Both the position numbers and the translations under genes were made by a program. DNA of 64,000 nucleotides, taken from positions 95,661,568 through 95,725,567 of the forward strand of contig OZ038383.1 of assembly GCA_964036045.1 (NCBI GenBank), given 5' to 3'. Under the pieces are notes generated by a model. That model searched no databases and was not told the DNA's origin. It was given only the letters and a program-made list of their open reading frames with translations. The stretch is from Eutreptiella sp. 'Long Island Sound 2002'. Its lineage: Eukaryota > Euglenozoa > Euglenophyceae > Eutreptiales > Eutreptiaceae. Shown here one piece after another: positions 1-11,695 of this stretch (position 1 is its first letter; every line of letters begins with the position of its first letter).

Positions 1-1241
1 TCCAGAACCGCACACCCCAGCCCGGAGTTGCGGGGTACAAGCGGAGGGCGCACACAAACACACGCAGACCCCAACATCCCTGCCAGGAGAGGCGGGGTGC
101 AGCCGGAACCCCAGCCCAACCACACACACCCACACCGCACACCCAAGCCAGGAGTGGCGGCGTACAAGCGGAGCGGGCACAAAAACACACACACACCCCG
201 ACACCCCAGCCAGGAAAGGCGGGGCGCAGCCAAAACCCAAGCCCAAGCACACACACCCACACCGCACACCCCAGCCAGGAGTGGCGGGGTACGAGCGGAG
301 CGCGCACACAAACACACACACACCCGAACACCCCAGCCAGGAGTGGCGGGTACAAGCGGAGCGCGCACACAAACACACACACACCCCAAAACCCCAGCCA
401 GGAGTGGCGGGGCGCAGCCGAAACCCCAGCCCACACACACACACCCACACCACACACCCCAGCCAGGAGTGGCGGGGTACAAGCGAAGCGCGCACACAAA
501 CACACACACACCGCAACAGCCCAGCCAGGAATGGCGGGGCGCAGCCAAAACGTGAGCCCAAGCACACACACCCACGCCGCACACGCCAGCCAGGAGTGGT
601 GGGGTACGAGCGAAGGGCGCACACAAACACACACACACACCCCAACACCCCAGCCAGGAGGGGCGGGGAGCAGCGAAATTCTGAGGCCAAGCACACACAC
701 CCACACCGCACACCCCAGCCAGGAGGGGCGGGGTACAAGCGGAGCGCGCACACAAACACACACACACCCCACCACCCCAGCCAGGAGTGGCGGGGCGCAG
801 CCGAAACCTGAGCCCAGGCACACACACCCACAGCGCACACCCCAGCCAGGAGTGGCGGGGTACAAGCAAAGCGCGCACACAAACACACACACACCCCAGC
901 ACCCCAGCCAGGAGTGGCGGCTCGCAGCCGCAACCCGAACCCACACACACACACCCACACCGCACACCCCAGCCAGGAGTGGCGGGGTACAAGCGAAGTG
1001 CGCACACAAACACACTTACACCCCATCACCCCAGCGGGGAGTGGCGGGGCGCAGCCGGAACCGGAACCCACACACACACACCCAGAACAGCACACCCCAG
1101 CCCGGAGTGGCGGGCTACAAGCGGAGGGCGCACAAAAACACAGACACACCCCAACATCCCAGCCAGGAGAAGCGGGGCGCAGCCGGAACCCGAGCCCAAC
1201 CACACACACCCACACCGCACACCCCAGCCAGGAGTGGCAGG
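1..1241. repeat. Satellite array I (about 125-bp dimeric unit)
   Basis: Tandem array of a GC- and AC-rich repeat. Two alternating half-units share the core CCCAGCCAGGAGTGGCGGGG. One continues with TACAAGCGGAGCGCGCACAC and an AC run; the other with GCAGCCGAAACCCGAGCCCA. Together they give a period of about 124-128 bp, judged from successive TACAAGCG positions (for example 731, 859 and 987). Long reading frames run through it on both strands only because the monomer lacks stop codons; I do not regard them as genes. The array is interrupted at 1245/1246 by an LTR. Confidence 0.95.
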
Positions 1242-1245
1242 GTAC
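1242..1245. repeat. GTAC target-site copy left of element A1
   Basis: The satellite ends in GTAC immediately before the LTR. Satellite monomers elsewhere read GGGGTACAAGCGG, so the LTR entered within this motif. The same GTAC occurs at 13280-13283 and 33502-33505. Confidence 0.8.
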
Positions 1246-1379
1246 TGAAGCGGTACCGAGAACCCTATGGCTAGGTTACGGCATACAACCGGCCTCCGGT
1301 CCACTAACCCCATGTACGGAAGGGAAGACCGGTCTCCGGTCCACTAACCCCATGTACGGAAGGCGCCCGTTGACGCCCG

Positions 1380-2048
1380 GTGCGAGCCCGGCGGGAGCGT
1401 GTTCCGTGCCGTAAAGCCCCGCATCGGCAACCGATGCACCGCCAGCGGAGATATATATATCAGATTATCAGGAATCAACAGGGTTTATTTTCATATTGTT
1501 TCCGTCAATTTTTACGCTTCCGTTCTGATATTCACTGTTTTGACAGCTGGCGGTTAGCTCGCGACTTTAGCGTAACCGCCTGTTTAACTGTTATATACAG
1601 ATATTTTAGCGCAAATCGTGACGAAGACTCTAAAGTCTTCAGGAATTGCATTGATGCATCCGCAATTGTCACATCTTACACTCGCAACCTTAATCCGAAT
1701 TTTTCAGGATGTCGAAATCGGATTTTTGACTTCGACAACCCCGCACTTGATTTGACCTCTTTTGAGTGGACCTACGTGCTCCCCTATGCACGAATCAACT
1801 TTCCTTTTGTCTTGCCCTCCATTTGTCTTAGAGATATGGGCAAAACAAAGTTGATTCGTGAGGCCACTTGTGAGGGTCATATCCCGTGCCGCTTGCGAGC
1901 AATGACAATAAGGAAACGTCGGATGTATTCACAATACTCCCGACGTAATTTAGGAAGCTTCATATGCCTTGCGTCTCCACACGTGCGCGCTAGTGTAATG
2001 GATCATGGTCAAGAGGGTAGAGTTTGCGTTATAACTCTTTGGCCATGA
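1380..2048 (+). other. Conserved reading frame inside the A-family LTR (hypothetical)
   Basis: A frame of about 216-223 codons near the LTR 5' end stays open in all four LTR copies (also 13436-14086, 15370-16041 and 29612-30283) despite nucleotide differences. In a short stretch I compared, synonymous and replacement changes were both present in similar numbers. I recognise no domain. The product would be rich in Phe, Arg and Cys. An LTR-embedded gene would be unusual; chance openness in closely related copies is an equally good explanation. Confidence 0.2.
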
Positions 2049-4148
2049 TATTGCGTGCGTTAAGATAACTTTCGAGTGTAGCGCGCGAGTGTTGGTGTTG
2101 CATAGGAACTCTCTTTGAGTTCCTATGAGCGATTGACACAAAGTTATGCCCTTGGAGGGGCATGACATATCGTGGGGGGAGCTACCTTTTTGGGCAATAT
2201 GTGGTATGTGCCATATGTTGTATTGCGTGCCCATTTGGCGGGTCCATCGCTCCAAGCCAAACCCGCCAATGGACCTCATTTTGTGCAAGTCCCTTCTCCA
2301 TACTCACCACGATCAATTGCAAGCCTAACCTTCGTGGAGGAAAGCTTGTGTGGCGATCCCAAAGCGATGCGTTGGGAGCAAGGTGTGCATTTTGCAATTT
2401 TCCATATTTTCATGTGCCCACTTGGGAAGTAGCGCTCGTAACCTTTCAAAGCGCCCCAAGTGGAGCACATATGTGGAATCGGAGGTCATTGGTGTCAAGT
2501 CATTGTGTTTAGAAGGATTAGTTGATTGCACGATCCAATCCGAAGATATTATAATATAATTGTGCACCTTTCAATGCACTTTTGTGTGTCTTTGTGCCAA
2601 TCTTGCCGTTTTTGGCCCGTCATGATGTCAAGTGGCGACCTTGTATCTCAACGTTGCGCTCAATTGACATCATGACCCAAGTATGTTATAGAGGGAACAT
2701 ACTCCGGTGCCCAACATATCTTGGATCCGGCGAATAACTCCTCTTGGGCTTGGCACACCGTGGCCACCATGTTGGCGATTTGGGACTATCCCAAATCATG
2801 GGCTCACTTGGCGACCCTGCCATTCCCAAAACCGGAGGAGTTGGGCGACGCCCAAAAGATATGTTGGACACATATGACTTGATACCAATCCTATGGCACA
2901 CTCCGGTCCAAGTCGGGCATGTGCCTCATTTGCCCCAACCATGAGTGTGCGCATTTTCGGCCATTTTGAGCAATTTTCCACTTTTGCTGCCCGCCGTGCA
3001 CTATGTTCTGCCCACCCGTGCACGCCGGACGCATGGGCCAATGGACCATATATGACGTGGGTGTTATGCATATTGGTCCCCATGGTTCACACACCACGTG
3101 GGCGAAGCGGAGCAACCTTAGTTAAGGCGCTAGCCCAAAGTGAGTGTGGGCAATTTTGCCATTTTGGCATTTGTGGACCCAATTGGGATCGTCACCACGC
3201 CGAGTGGCATGGAGATCATTGATAGCCAAGCGCATGGGAGTCTCCGTTGGACTCCTGGTGGATCGTGTATGGAATGGCGGATCCGATCTCCAAGCCGGCG
3301 TGGAGATATACTATTGGGAGCACCCCAAATTTTGGCTCATTTCAGGCAGCCAAAATGACCCCCTTTTGGGACCCCAATTTCAACCCCCCGTGTGGTCAAT
3401 TGGCGGCCCCATATCTCTATGCCCACAAGGAGCCCGGACCTAATTCCAAGTTGTACACTCAGATGGAAGTGCTAGGTCCTGTCTCCTAACCTGTGAGCCA
3501 TTGGCCTTGCCCTGGCCGGGTGAGCCACGCGTGGGAATGACGCCAATTTTGGTAATTTTGGCATCATGACCCCACTTGACGAATCCGTGTTGCCCTGACG
3601 CCGGGACCTCAGAGGGAACCAGGTTGGGTGAGGGCTTCGGGGAGTTCGGACTCCAAGGGCATAGGGTCAGTTGCCTCGTCCCTACCCCTGGCGGGTCCAG
3701 ACAAGGGGTCAATTTCGGAGATTTTGGAGCTAATATCAGTTTGGGCTGAAACAGCCCATTTTCAGCTACCAACTCCTAGGGGATAATGGCGGAGCCATAT
3801 CTCTGGCTCAGTGAGGAGTTGGAACCTGCCGTTAAGGGAGCATGGGGAGCCACCGTCGGTTGGCCCTGAAGGTCCTTGGTTTCCAGGAACTCGCCTGTGG
3901 CTGGGCAAGACACCCCCCCCTATTGGCAGAGTTTCAGGGTCCGGACTGAGCAGGGCATGGGTTGTGTTTGAGCCCCCGCCCCCACCCGCCACTGAGAGGG
4001 TCGGACCTGGGATTGGGATACGAGTTGGGACTGAGTGTCTATTGTCCTGTGTTGCCCTTACCCCAGTCCAGTCTTAACCCCATGTGTACATATCCTGATG
4101 TGTTGCTGTACATACTTTCGTTCCCTTGTTGCAGAGTGGCAAGGATCC

Positions 4149-4159
4149 TGAAACGCTTT
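4149..4159 (+). promoter_or_regulatory. Putative self-primer 11-mer in A1 LTR
   Basis: TGAAACGCTTT is the exact reverse complement of the 11 nt directly after the LTR (4273-4283). In Tf1/sushi retrotransposons the first 11 nt of the RNA fold back onto the primer-binding site and prime reverse transcription. By analogy the transcript (R region) would start here, leaving about 124 bp of R+U5. No tRNA-type TGG primer site follows the LTR. Confidence 0.6.
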
Positions 4160-4272
4160 GTCACATGACATGAGCGCATTGATGCCCCTGTGAGCGTAGT
4201 GCTTTGCCTGCCTGCTCACTTGCGCGTGTCCACCGCAGCGTCCCGTGGCCGGCCCCTCACGGGAACGCGTCA

Positions 4273-4283
4273 AAAGCGTTTCA
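4273..4283 (+). promoter_or_regulatory. Primer-binding site of A1 (self-priming type)
   Basis: AAAGCGTTTCA abuts the LTR end with no spacer and pairs perfectly with 4149-4159. The same arrangement is kept in A2 (18294-18304). Confidence 0.6.
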
Positions 4284-4335
4284 TCGCCGCGGGGTTACCC
4301 ATCCCTCGCGTGCCACTCGGGGCCACCAACCCCGA

Positions 4336-4445
4336 GCAGCGCGGCGCAGCAGCTCGCAGCTCGCAGCTCGCAGCGCAGCGCAGCAGCTCGCAGCACAGCG
4401 CAGCGGCTCGCAGCGCCGCCCAGCGACAGCGCCGAGTTCGTCACG
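4336..4445. repeat. GCAGC/CTCGCAG short repeats in A1 leader
   Basis: The untranslated leader between primer site and gag contains a low-complexity run of CGCAGCTCGCAGC-type repeats. A2 has the equivalent run at about 18360-18440 with a different copy arrangement. It could form stable RNA structure, but no function can be assigned. Confidence 0.7.
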
Positions 4446-4711
4446 GAGCCCGCAACGCCGTGCAGAGCATCGCCCTGACCGCGCCGCGACGGTGAAGGAG
4501 GTGCACAGACCAGGACTCCTGCATCAGCGAGTCCCATCGGCCGACCAGCAAGGCCACGTCAACCACCTCGGCAACCACCAGCTGACCAGCACCAGCCGCA
4601 CTCCCAGTCCAGTGCTGCAGCACCCGCCTCAACAAACACCACCAGGACCAGTTCGTTGAGTGGAACGAGTGCACACCAAGGACCTCAAGACCAACCACGC
4701 CCCCCGCTGCC

Positions 4712-7700
4712 ATGGTAAACTGGCAAGAAGCGGGCAAGACGTGGCCGTGGCCCCACCCCCATGCGGCACACCTGCTGCGTGGGTTGGTTTGGGACCAGCA
4801 CTACCGCCAGAGCCACCTCCAGTGCGAAGGCGGCATGCCCGGGAGCTTCGAGCTCCGCACGGACATGGCCCCCGACCGCCTGCAGGCCGTGGAGGACTGG
4901 CTGCGGGCGGAAGGGTTTGCCTTCCGCCTCCAGCAGAGGCGCTGGAGGACCTGGACCCGGCCGGACAGGCCCGGCGAAGGGCTGCGCCCCGACGGGATTG
5001 AGGAGGACGAGAAGCCCAACGAGTACCCGTCGGGCGCCTCGATCAACGTCTCCATGTGGGACATGATCGAGAAGAACTTCCCGGAACCGGGGAGCGAGCG
5101 CAGGCTGCAGGGCAGCAGCAGCGCGTCTCCGGGGAAGGGGAAGCGGTCCGCCGGGGACAGGAAGCGGGACCGGGAGTGGCGGGAGTACCAGGAGTCCCTG
5201 GCCGCCGAAGCCGCCCAAGGCGCCAAGGGCGGAACCCCAGCCCCCAGTCCCCAACAGGCCAATGGTGGTCATCACCCCGGCCACGCCACCCTTGGCGACT
5301 TCATCCAAGTCGCCAGGCAGACCAAGGCCAAGCCCCGTCCGCTGCTCCTGAGGCCCCAGCAGGCCCCAGCAGGCCCCAGCAGCAACGTGGAGTCGGCCCA
5401 CCACGGGAGAATGCCGGCCGACCAGGCCAGCTCCAGCGGCAGCGTCGCTCCCCACCAAAGGGATATGGCGCGCGCCTGCGAGCGCACCTGTGGGGTGCCC
5501 TGCAACCTTCGGGTTGCCCGGCAACGGGCCACGCAGCAGAACGCTGCCGTGGAGGGCGCCGTCGGCATCGCCCATGAGGAGGCCACCGAGTGGGGCAGAG
5601 GCATGGGCTACCGCGCCTCGACTGTTGCAGCCATCGCGACCGGTCTCACGGCTGCGGCCGCCCATGAGGCAGTCGCTGCCCGGATCAGGGCAGCCGACGA
5701 GGAAGCCCGCCTGACGCACGAGGCCATTGCCTGCAAGGAGGCCGAGGTGAGGGCGCTGGAAGAGGCGCTTGCCCAAGAGAGGGCAAAGAAGGAGGCGGAG
5801 GAAAGGGCCCACGCCGAAGCGACGGCTAAGGCCCATGCGGACGCCGCCAAGAAGGACGCCATCGAGGCCGTGCGACGGAAGGTCGCTGAGGAGAGGGCCA
5901 GGACGGAGGCGGGGTTGGCGGCGTTGGAAGCGGAGAAGGCGCGGCTGCAGCAGGCCCGGGATGCCGAGGCGGCTCGTGCTCGGGAGGAAGCTGAAGTGCG
6001 GGCTGCCGCAGCCAGCGCCGCCGCAATGGAGGAGGCAGAGGCCAAACTCCGCCGCGAGACTCCCCCGGGAGGATCACGAGTGGAGACCCTTCGAAAGCTT
6101 TTCGAAGGGGACGCCTCCTCCAAGATGACGCTGGACGAGGCCGACACGGGCAGCAGTGGGAGCAGTGGCCCCACCGCCCACCGACGGAGGAAGGGTAAGG
6201 GGAAGACCCCCGAGAGGCCACGGAGGCCAGCGGGCGGACACCCTCACGACAGTGACCCCTTCTTCACCGCCAGCGACGGGGATGAACGAGGCTGCGGACA
6301 TCGCCAAGTGGTGGCTTGGACGGGCGGAGGAGGCGGAGACGTCCCCATGGAACCGGAAGGTGAGGATGAGGATCTCCCTCCTCCCTACCAGAGCTCGGAG
6401 TCTTCCGAGACCGAGACGCCCAGGTGGGGCAACATGGACGAGGATGAGTCAATGGACTTCGGCATCACGAAGAAGCGCCCATCCTCGGACCCACCGAGGT
6501 GACCCGGCGGAGACCCACCGGGACCCCCTGGCGGAGGACCATCAGGACCCCCTGGTGGACGCCCACCAAGTGGACCCCCTGGAGGCGGACCACCGGGCGG
6601 GGGAGGACCCCCTGGACCGGGCGGACCCGGCGGAGGCCCTCCTGGAGGACCCCCTGGAGACTCCGACGACCCACCAGGGAACGGCGACCCGGATACCACC
6701 TGGCGGTGGATTGTCTACCTCCGCAGGAGGGTCCAGTTCCTCGAGCGCGAGGTAGACACTGGCAAGGGCGAGATGACTCGCATCGCCGGGGTCGCCGCGC
6801 GCGCGCAGAGAGAGCTGGACATCGCCAGGGCCGAGACCAGGTCGCGGAACACGGTTATCAGCGGCCTGCAGCAGAGGCTGGACGCGCTGGAAGCCCGTGG
6901 GAGCGTCGGCAGCGACCACCCACCCCTGGAGTCTGGCTCGTCGGACGACGGCTGGGGACCCGGACCAGGTCCAGGCAGACCCCACGCCCCGGGCGGAGCC
7001 CCCAGGAGTTGCCCCAGCGCCAGTGCCCCCTCTCTCACCGCCCCCTCTCACAACAGCGCGGGCCGCCGCAACGAGCGCGTGCCGCCCGGCAGGGGCAGTG
7101 AGGATTGGCGTGATGAGTGGCTCAACGCGGAGTACCGCAACCGCGGTGCTCCACCGCAGACACCGGTACGCCCCTGGCGCCCCGCACCAGCCCTGGAGCC
7201 AATCCCAATGGCTGGTGGACATTATGGTGGACTCAGGGATGAGGTCCCCAGAGGAGACGTGGAGTGGGATGTCGGCGAAAGTGAGGACCTGGACCTGGAC
7301 CTGGAGGAGTTCGACATCAGCCCGCCGCGTGGTGTACGACGGGAGGCGGCTGAACGCAGCCGCCGGCGCCGTGATGAGGAGGCATATATGGAAGGAGTAC
7401 GGCGTGAACATCTGGGTTCAGCGTACATGGAGGAACCGCGGCGTAGCCACAGGGATTCCATGGAGGAGATGGACGTGGCGGCCGTGGGAGTCCGTGGGAG
7501 AGGCCGATGGGAACCTCGGTCGACCTCGCGGCCGGCGTTCATGGTCTCTAAGGCCGCGGATGCCGCCGTGTGGGAAGACTTGAAGGACATCAAGCCCCCC
7601 ATGTACGACGGCAACCCCCTCAACCTCGACCGCTTGTTGGAGAAGCTGGACGATTGGGGGGTAACCGTTACTGAGGACATGCATCCCGCTGATGCGGAGA

Positions 7701-9013
7701 AGTATGTCTTCAGACGGTTCAGGTACCGCCTGCCGTAAGTGCTCGGAGAGCTATACTTCGTGGCGACCAAGGAGGGGAGAATCAAGACCCTCAAGGAAGC
7801 CAAGAAGTGGCTCAACGAGCAGGAGCGGGTGGACGCTCCGCAGGTGGCTGCCAAGCGGTGGAAGTCCATCAAGCTTCAGCATGATGGACGGGAGATTCGC
7901 CTACGGGACTGGCGAGACTTCCGAGGGCATTACACCCTCCTCCGCCGCAATGTGGAGGATTGGAACGAGGGTGACGAGCAGGCTCGCCTGCTCTCCATGC
8001 TGCCGGAAGCATGGATCAAGAGGGTCACCAAGGAGGAATCCAAGCGGGCCAAGTCCAACCACACGGTCAAGATGATGCTCCCCAAAGAGTATCATACAAA
8101 CGTGGTGGCTTGGACGAGGAAGAACGTGGCCCGGGATGTCAAACGGCACTCCCTGCGGAACGCTCTCCTCATCACCGTCTCGGGCGATCGCGAGAAGACC
8201 GCGATGTGGCGCCTTGACGAGTGTGAGTTGAGCGGCCAGACCATCCGTCTGCAGGCCATCCCGGCGCGGATGAGCTGCGACGAGATCCTGGAGTGGGTTG
8301 GAGAGGAGGTGCTCAAGGAGTACCGGAACCTCCACCACACCCGCGGGTTGAGGCCCGGCGACCGCGACGTCAACTACGTTGGCGAGGGACCTGCTGCCAT
8401 GGACCCAGCGGGAGCCGACGGCGATGAGACTCTCGTCGACGATGACGACGACGATGAGCCCGCCGAGATGGCCGTTTGCGCCTTCGTGGCCAACAACCTG
8501 AGCGCGGGGAACAACTGGGGAAGCTGGAAGCCCCTGCAGCCGGGTTGGAAGAAGAAGGAGAAGAGGGACCCTCGCCGCGTTGGCGACCCTCCGCTGTCCT
8601 TTGGGGATTTCATACGAGCTCACCCGCAGGGCTGTTTCGTGTGTTATGGGAGGAAGAAAGGCTTCCACCATGACCACCGAACATGCCCCACCCACAAGGC
8701 CGACACGGAGGCTTACAAGAAGGCGCACGGGTCGAAGAAGCGTGCGCCCGCGGGTATCCGGGAAGCCAAAGTGGAGGTCGACAAGGACGAGCTGGCCAAG
8801 CTGATGTCGTCGTTCGGGACCGAGTTGGCCAAGGAGATCCAGGAGATCAAGCGGAACTGGGTCCCCAGGTCGGACAACAAGAACAAGGAGAACAACCAGA
8901 ATGACCAGAACAAGGACAAGGACAAGAAGGGTAAGAAAGGGGGAAGGAAGAAGGGCGTCAACGAGGTTGATGCGGAGGAGAACACCCCTACTTCCACAAC
9001 TGACGCCCCCTAG
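4712..9013 (+). pseudogene. gag: gag of element A1, interrupted by two stop codons
   Basis: Collinear with the intact gag of A2. Order: N-terminal region starting MVNWQEAG, Ala/Glu/Lys-rich coiled coil (about 5690-6060), Gly/Pro-rich tract (about 6500-6680), acidic and Arg-rich linker, capsid-like region (about 7520-8340), Asp run, zinc knuckle near 8632-8690 (CX2CX8HX4C), and a Lys/Asn-rich basic tail. Two nonsense codons break it, both identified against A2. TGA at 6500-6502 replaces a CGA Arg codon, and TAA at 7736-7738 replaces a GAA Glu codon. All three pieces remain in one frame with no indel shift, so decay is recent. It would encode the structural Gag polyprotein of virus-like particles. 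The ATG at 4712 is chosen because A2 conserves it at 18745. Confidence 0.88.
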
Positions 9014-11692
9014 CGGAGCCCCTGCAGCCAAGGGCCCCAGCTAGGGCGGTCGCAGGATGGTGACGTGGGAAGCGCCGAACCATCCCAGTCGGGAGTCGAT
9101 AAGCACAAAGGGACTGCCGCGGGCGGAAGGCCCGGTCCGGCACCCAGTCGCGGAGGGGGGGTGAGGGCAAGTGAAGGCACGAACCCTTGCACCCGTCCGT
9201 CCTTCGCGACTAAGAATGTGTTTGATGTACTTCAAGATCTATCCGAGAGTATCGGAGGATCACCCGGACCGCAGCTGGATGCTGCAGATGGGCAGCCTGA
9301 GCCCATTGTCCACGACCTGCACCAGTCGCTTGTGGAGCTTCTGGAACGGCCGGAGATCCTGAGTTTGCACGCCGTGCGCCGTGTCGGTCGCGAGCGGCAG
9401 TTGCATCTTAAGGTCCGTGCCCTATGCGGGGAAGTGGAAAAGGTTTTCGACGTGTTGGTCGACACGGGCGCTCAGGTCAGCTTGGTCAAGGCTGGCCTAC
9501 TTCCGCCAGAGTGTCTGACCGACAGTCGGAAACCTGTCAGGCTGAAGGTGGCGAACGGCCAGTACATGGTGGGAGGCACGAAGGAAGACGCCATCGGGCT
9601 GCAATTCGTGAAACATCGTGAGCTGAGCCGCCCAGACCTCGGCAAGGAAATCCTCCTGCACGGTCGCTTCTACGAGGCCGAGATGGACTGGGACATGATC
9701 GTTGGGTACGACTTCATGATGGAGACGGACTCCGGCGTTCTCCAAGCCCAGGCCTCCATGACCCTGTACCAGGACGACCAACTCTCGTGGCTTTCGTCAC
9801 CTGAGCACCATGTGGAATGCCAATGGATCCACCCCGAACGCAATCCGCTCGAAGTGGCTGCACTGGACACTGAGCCAACTGGTCCTGCAAACCAGGAGTA
9901 CGGCGTAATGCCGGAAGTGGCGAGCCGAGTTGTCGCGGACTTGGGAGCTTCGGATCTGGTCCTGGATGCATTCTCATCAGGAACCTCCGCCCATCTTCGG
10001 GTGTGTGAGAAGTACTGGAGCGCACAGGACTCCGCGTGGAAGAAGCACTAGGGTCTGCATCAGGGCTTGATGTGGATCCATTGCCCTCGTTGGGACATTC
10101 CAAGAGCGATAGCGAAGATTTGCAAGGACCGCTCCAAGGCAGTGCTGGTTGTTCCTACGGGATGCACCGAGGAGGAAAGTACCCGACATTGGCCGACGCC
10201 ACGGACTTCGTGTGTGTCAACCGCATCGTAGCAGAGCCCTGGCGGCAATGCTTTGCGGTTCCCCCTGTTGACATCGGAGAATCGGAGGACCCCCTCACAG
10301 AAGAGGAGCTGGATCTGGTTCAGGGGTACATGGATCAGCCCTTTCACGACTGGGGTAGCCAGCGTGAGGGCAAAGGCCAGGACAAAGCCTGGTGGGAAGT
10401 GGACTCAATCGTCTCCGGTTGCTATGATGGGAATACCTTCGCTCAGAGAGTGCTGGATCACCTGTCCAGCCAGGACGAGCCGCCTGGCGGTAACCCACCC
10501 ACCTACGGCGATCTGTTCCGAGGCAAGACCAGAGATGGCCCTTTGGGCCACCTGGGAAGACCACCTGAGCCGAAACCGAGCGGGGTCGCTACCCCTCAAG
10601 TAAGCTCCGTGGTTCAAGTGCCCGGAAAAGCCAAGGCAGAGTCCGATGACTGTCCCAAGATCCAGGCATTGAGGGCCAGGCTGAAGCAGAAGTATGGTGA
10701 TACCTTCTTCAGCGGTAAGCCTGTGTTTCCCCCACCGGTGCGTGGACCGTATGGCGAGGCCAAGATACGACTGAAGCAGGACCCCCGTGTGTATCGTCAC
10801 CGGGAGTTTGCCCTGAGGGGCGAGAGGAAGGAGGCCATGGAGAAGATCCTCCGTGACTTCATCCAGAGAGGCTGGCTTGAGGCGTGCCACTCCGAATGGG
10901 CCTCTCCGTGCTTCGTCGTCCCCAAGAAGGTGGCCGGTGAATAGCAGCTCGTGGTCGACTACCGCGGCCTGAACGCCCAAACGCAGCACGACAGCTATAC
11001 ACTGCCCCTCATTGAGGATATGCTGCAAAAACAACACCGGCGGAGGATACTCACGGTGATTGACCTGAAACATGGTTATCATCAGATGCCTCTCGCCGAG
11101 GAGTCCCGTGCCTGCACAGCCATGAGCACCCCACTTGGACCCCTCCGGTGGAAGGTGATGCCCATGGGCGTTACCAACGGCAATGCGGCTTTTCAGCGGA
11201 TGCTGGAGAACCTGCTTGAGCCGGTGCGTGACTGTGCGGACCCCTTCGTGGACGACGTGATCATCGCGTCTGGGGACCCCAGTATGAGCTACGAGGAGCT
11301 CCTGGAAACACATGAGAGGGACGTCACTCGAGTGCCGGACCTTCTGGTTCGGCACAAACTCACGGGCAGCAGTGACAGGGCCACCATTGCGGTAAGCGAG
11401 GTGGTCTTCGCTGGCCACGTAGTTGGGAACGGGCAGCGAAAGCCCATACCTGGCAAGGTGGCTGCGATCGAGCACTGGGAAAAGCCCAAAACGGTCTCTG
11501 AGCTACGGGCGTATCTGGGGTTCTGCAACTACTACTCGGGGTATATCAAAATGTATGCCGAGTATGCAGCCCCCGTGACGACCATGCTCAAGGGCAACCG
11601 AGAGGGGACCAAGAAGGGGTTCAAGAAGGCTCTGGTCTGGGATGCTGATTCCGACCGTGCCTTTGAGGGGATGAAGCAGGCGCTGCTATCCG
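9014..11692 (+). pseudogene. pol: pol of element A1, truncated and degenerate
   Basis: Begins in the gag frame directly after the TAG at 9011-9013. It contains the aspartic protease (VDTGAQ near 9460-9475), the DIRS-type methyltransferase-like region, and reverse transcriptase up to the start of RNase H. Lesions relative to A2: TGG to TAG at 10049-10051; loss of about 142 bp corresponding to A2 24255-24396, which also shifts frame; and TGG to TAG at 10942-10944. Homology stops near 11692, a few codons into the RT-RNase H connection, where satellite DNA begins. RNase H, integrase, chromodomain and the 3' UTR are missing. At the point where A2 has lost one base (A2 23748), A1 is intact. Confidence 0.9.
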
Positions 11693-11695
11693 TGG

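Larger units (their letters stand above)
1246..4272 (+). mobile_element. 5' LTR of Ty3/gypsy element A1
   Basis: A 3,027-bp LTR starting TGAAGCGGTACC and ending GAACGCGTCA, so it has the usual TG...CA ends. It is homologous along its length to the LTRs at 13284-15348/32541-33501, 15349-18293 and 29591-32536. It is about 82 bp longer than the A2 LTRs, mostly because of a duplicated block near 1300-1390 that repeats CCGGTCCACTAACCCCATG. It carries an AT-rich patch near 2543-2562 (a possible TATA region), a pyrimidine-rich TTGCAG near 4120-4134, and the self-primer 11-mer at 4149-4159. This is unusually long for a chromovirus LTR. Confidence 0.93.

Noticed and set aside
1-1245. CRISPR-like regular repeats
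   Set aside because: The repeat is continuous satellite of about 125 bp with no unique spacers and no cas genes, in eukaryotic-type DNA.
2100-2128. 10-bp inverted repeat ATAGGAACTC/GAGTTCCTAT in each A LTR, reminiscent of FRT arms
   Set aside because: The arms are in the opposite order to FRT and the spacer is only 5 bp; it is better read as a hairpin in the LTR.
4685-5836. Minus-strand 383-codon frame
   Set aside because: Antisense of A1 gag; the same shadow occurs at the A2 locus.
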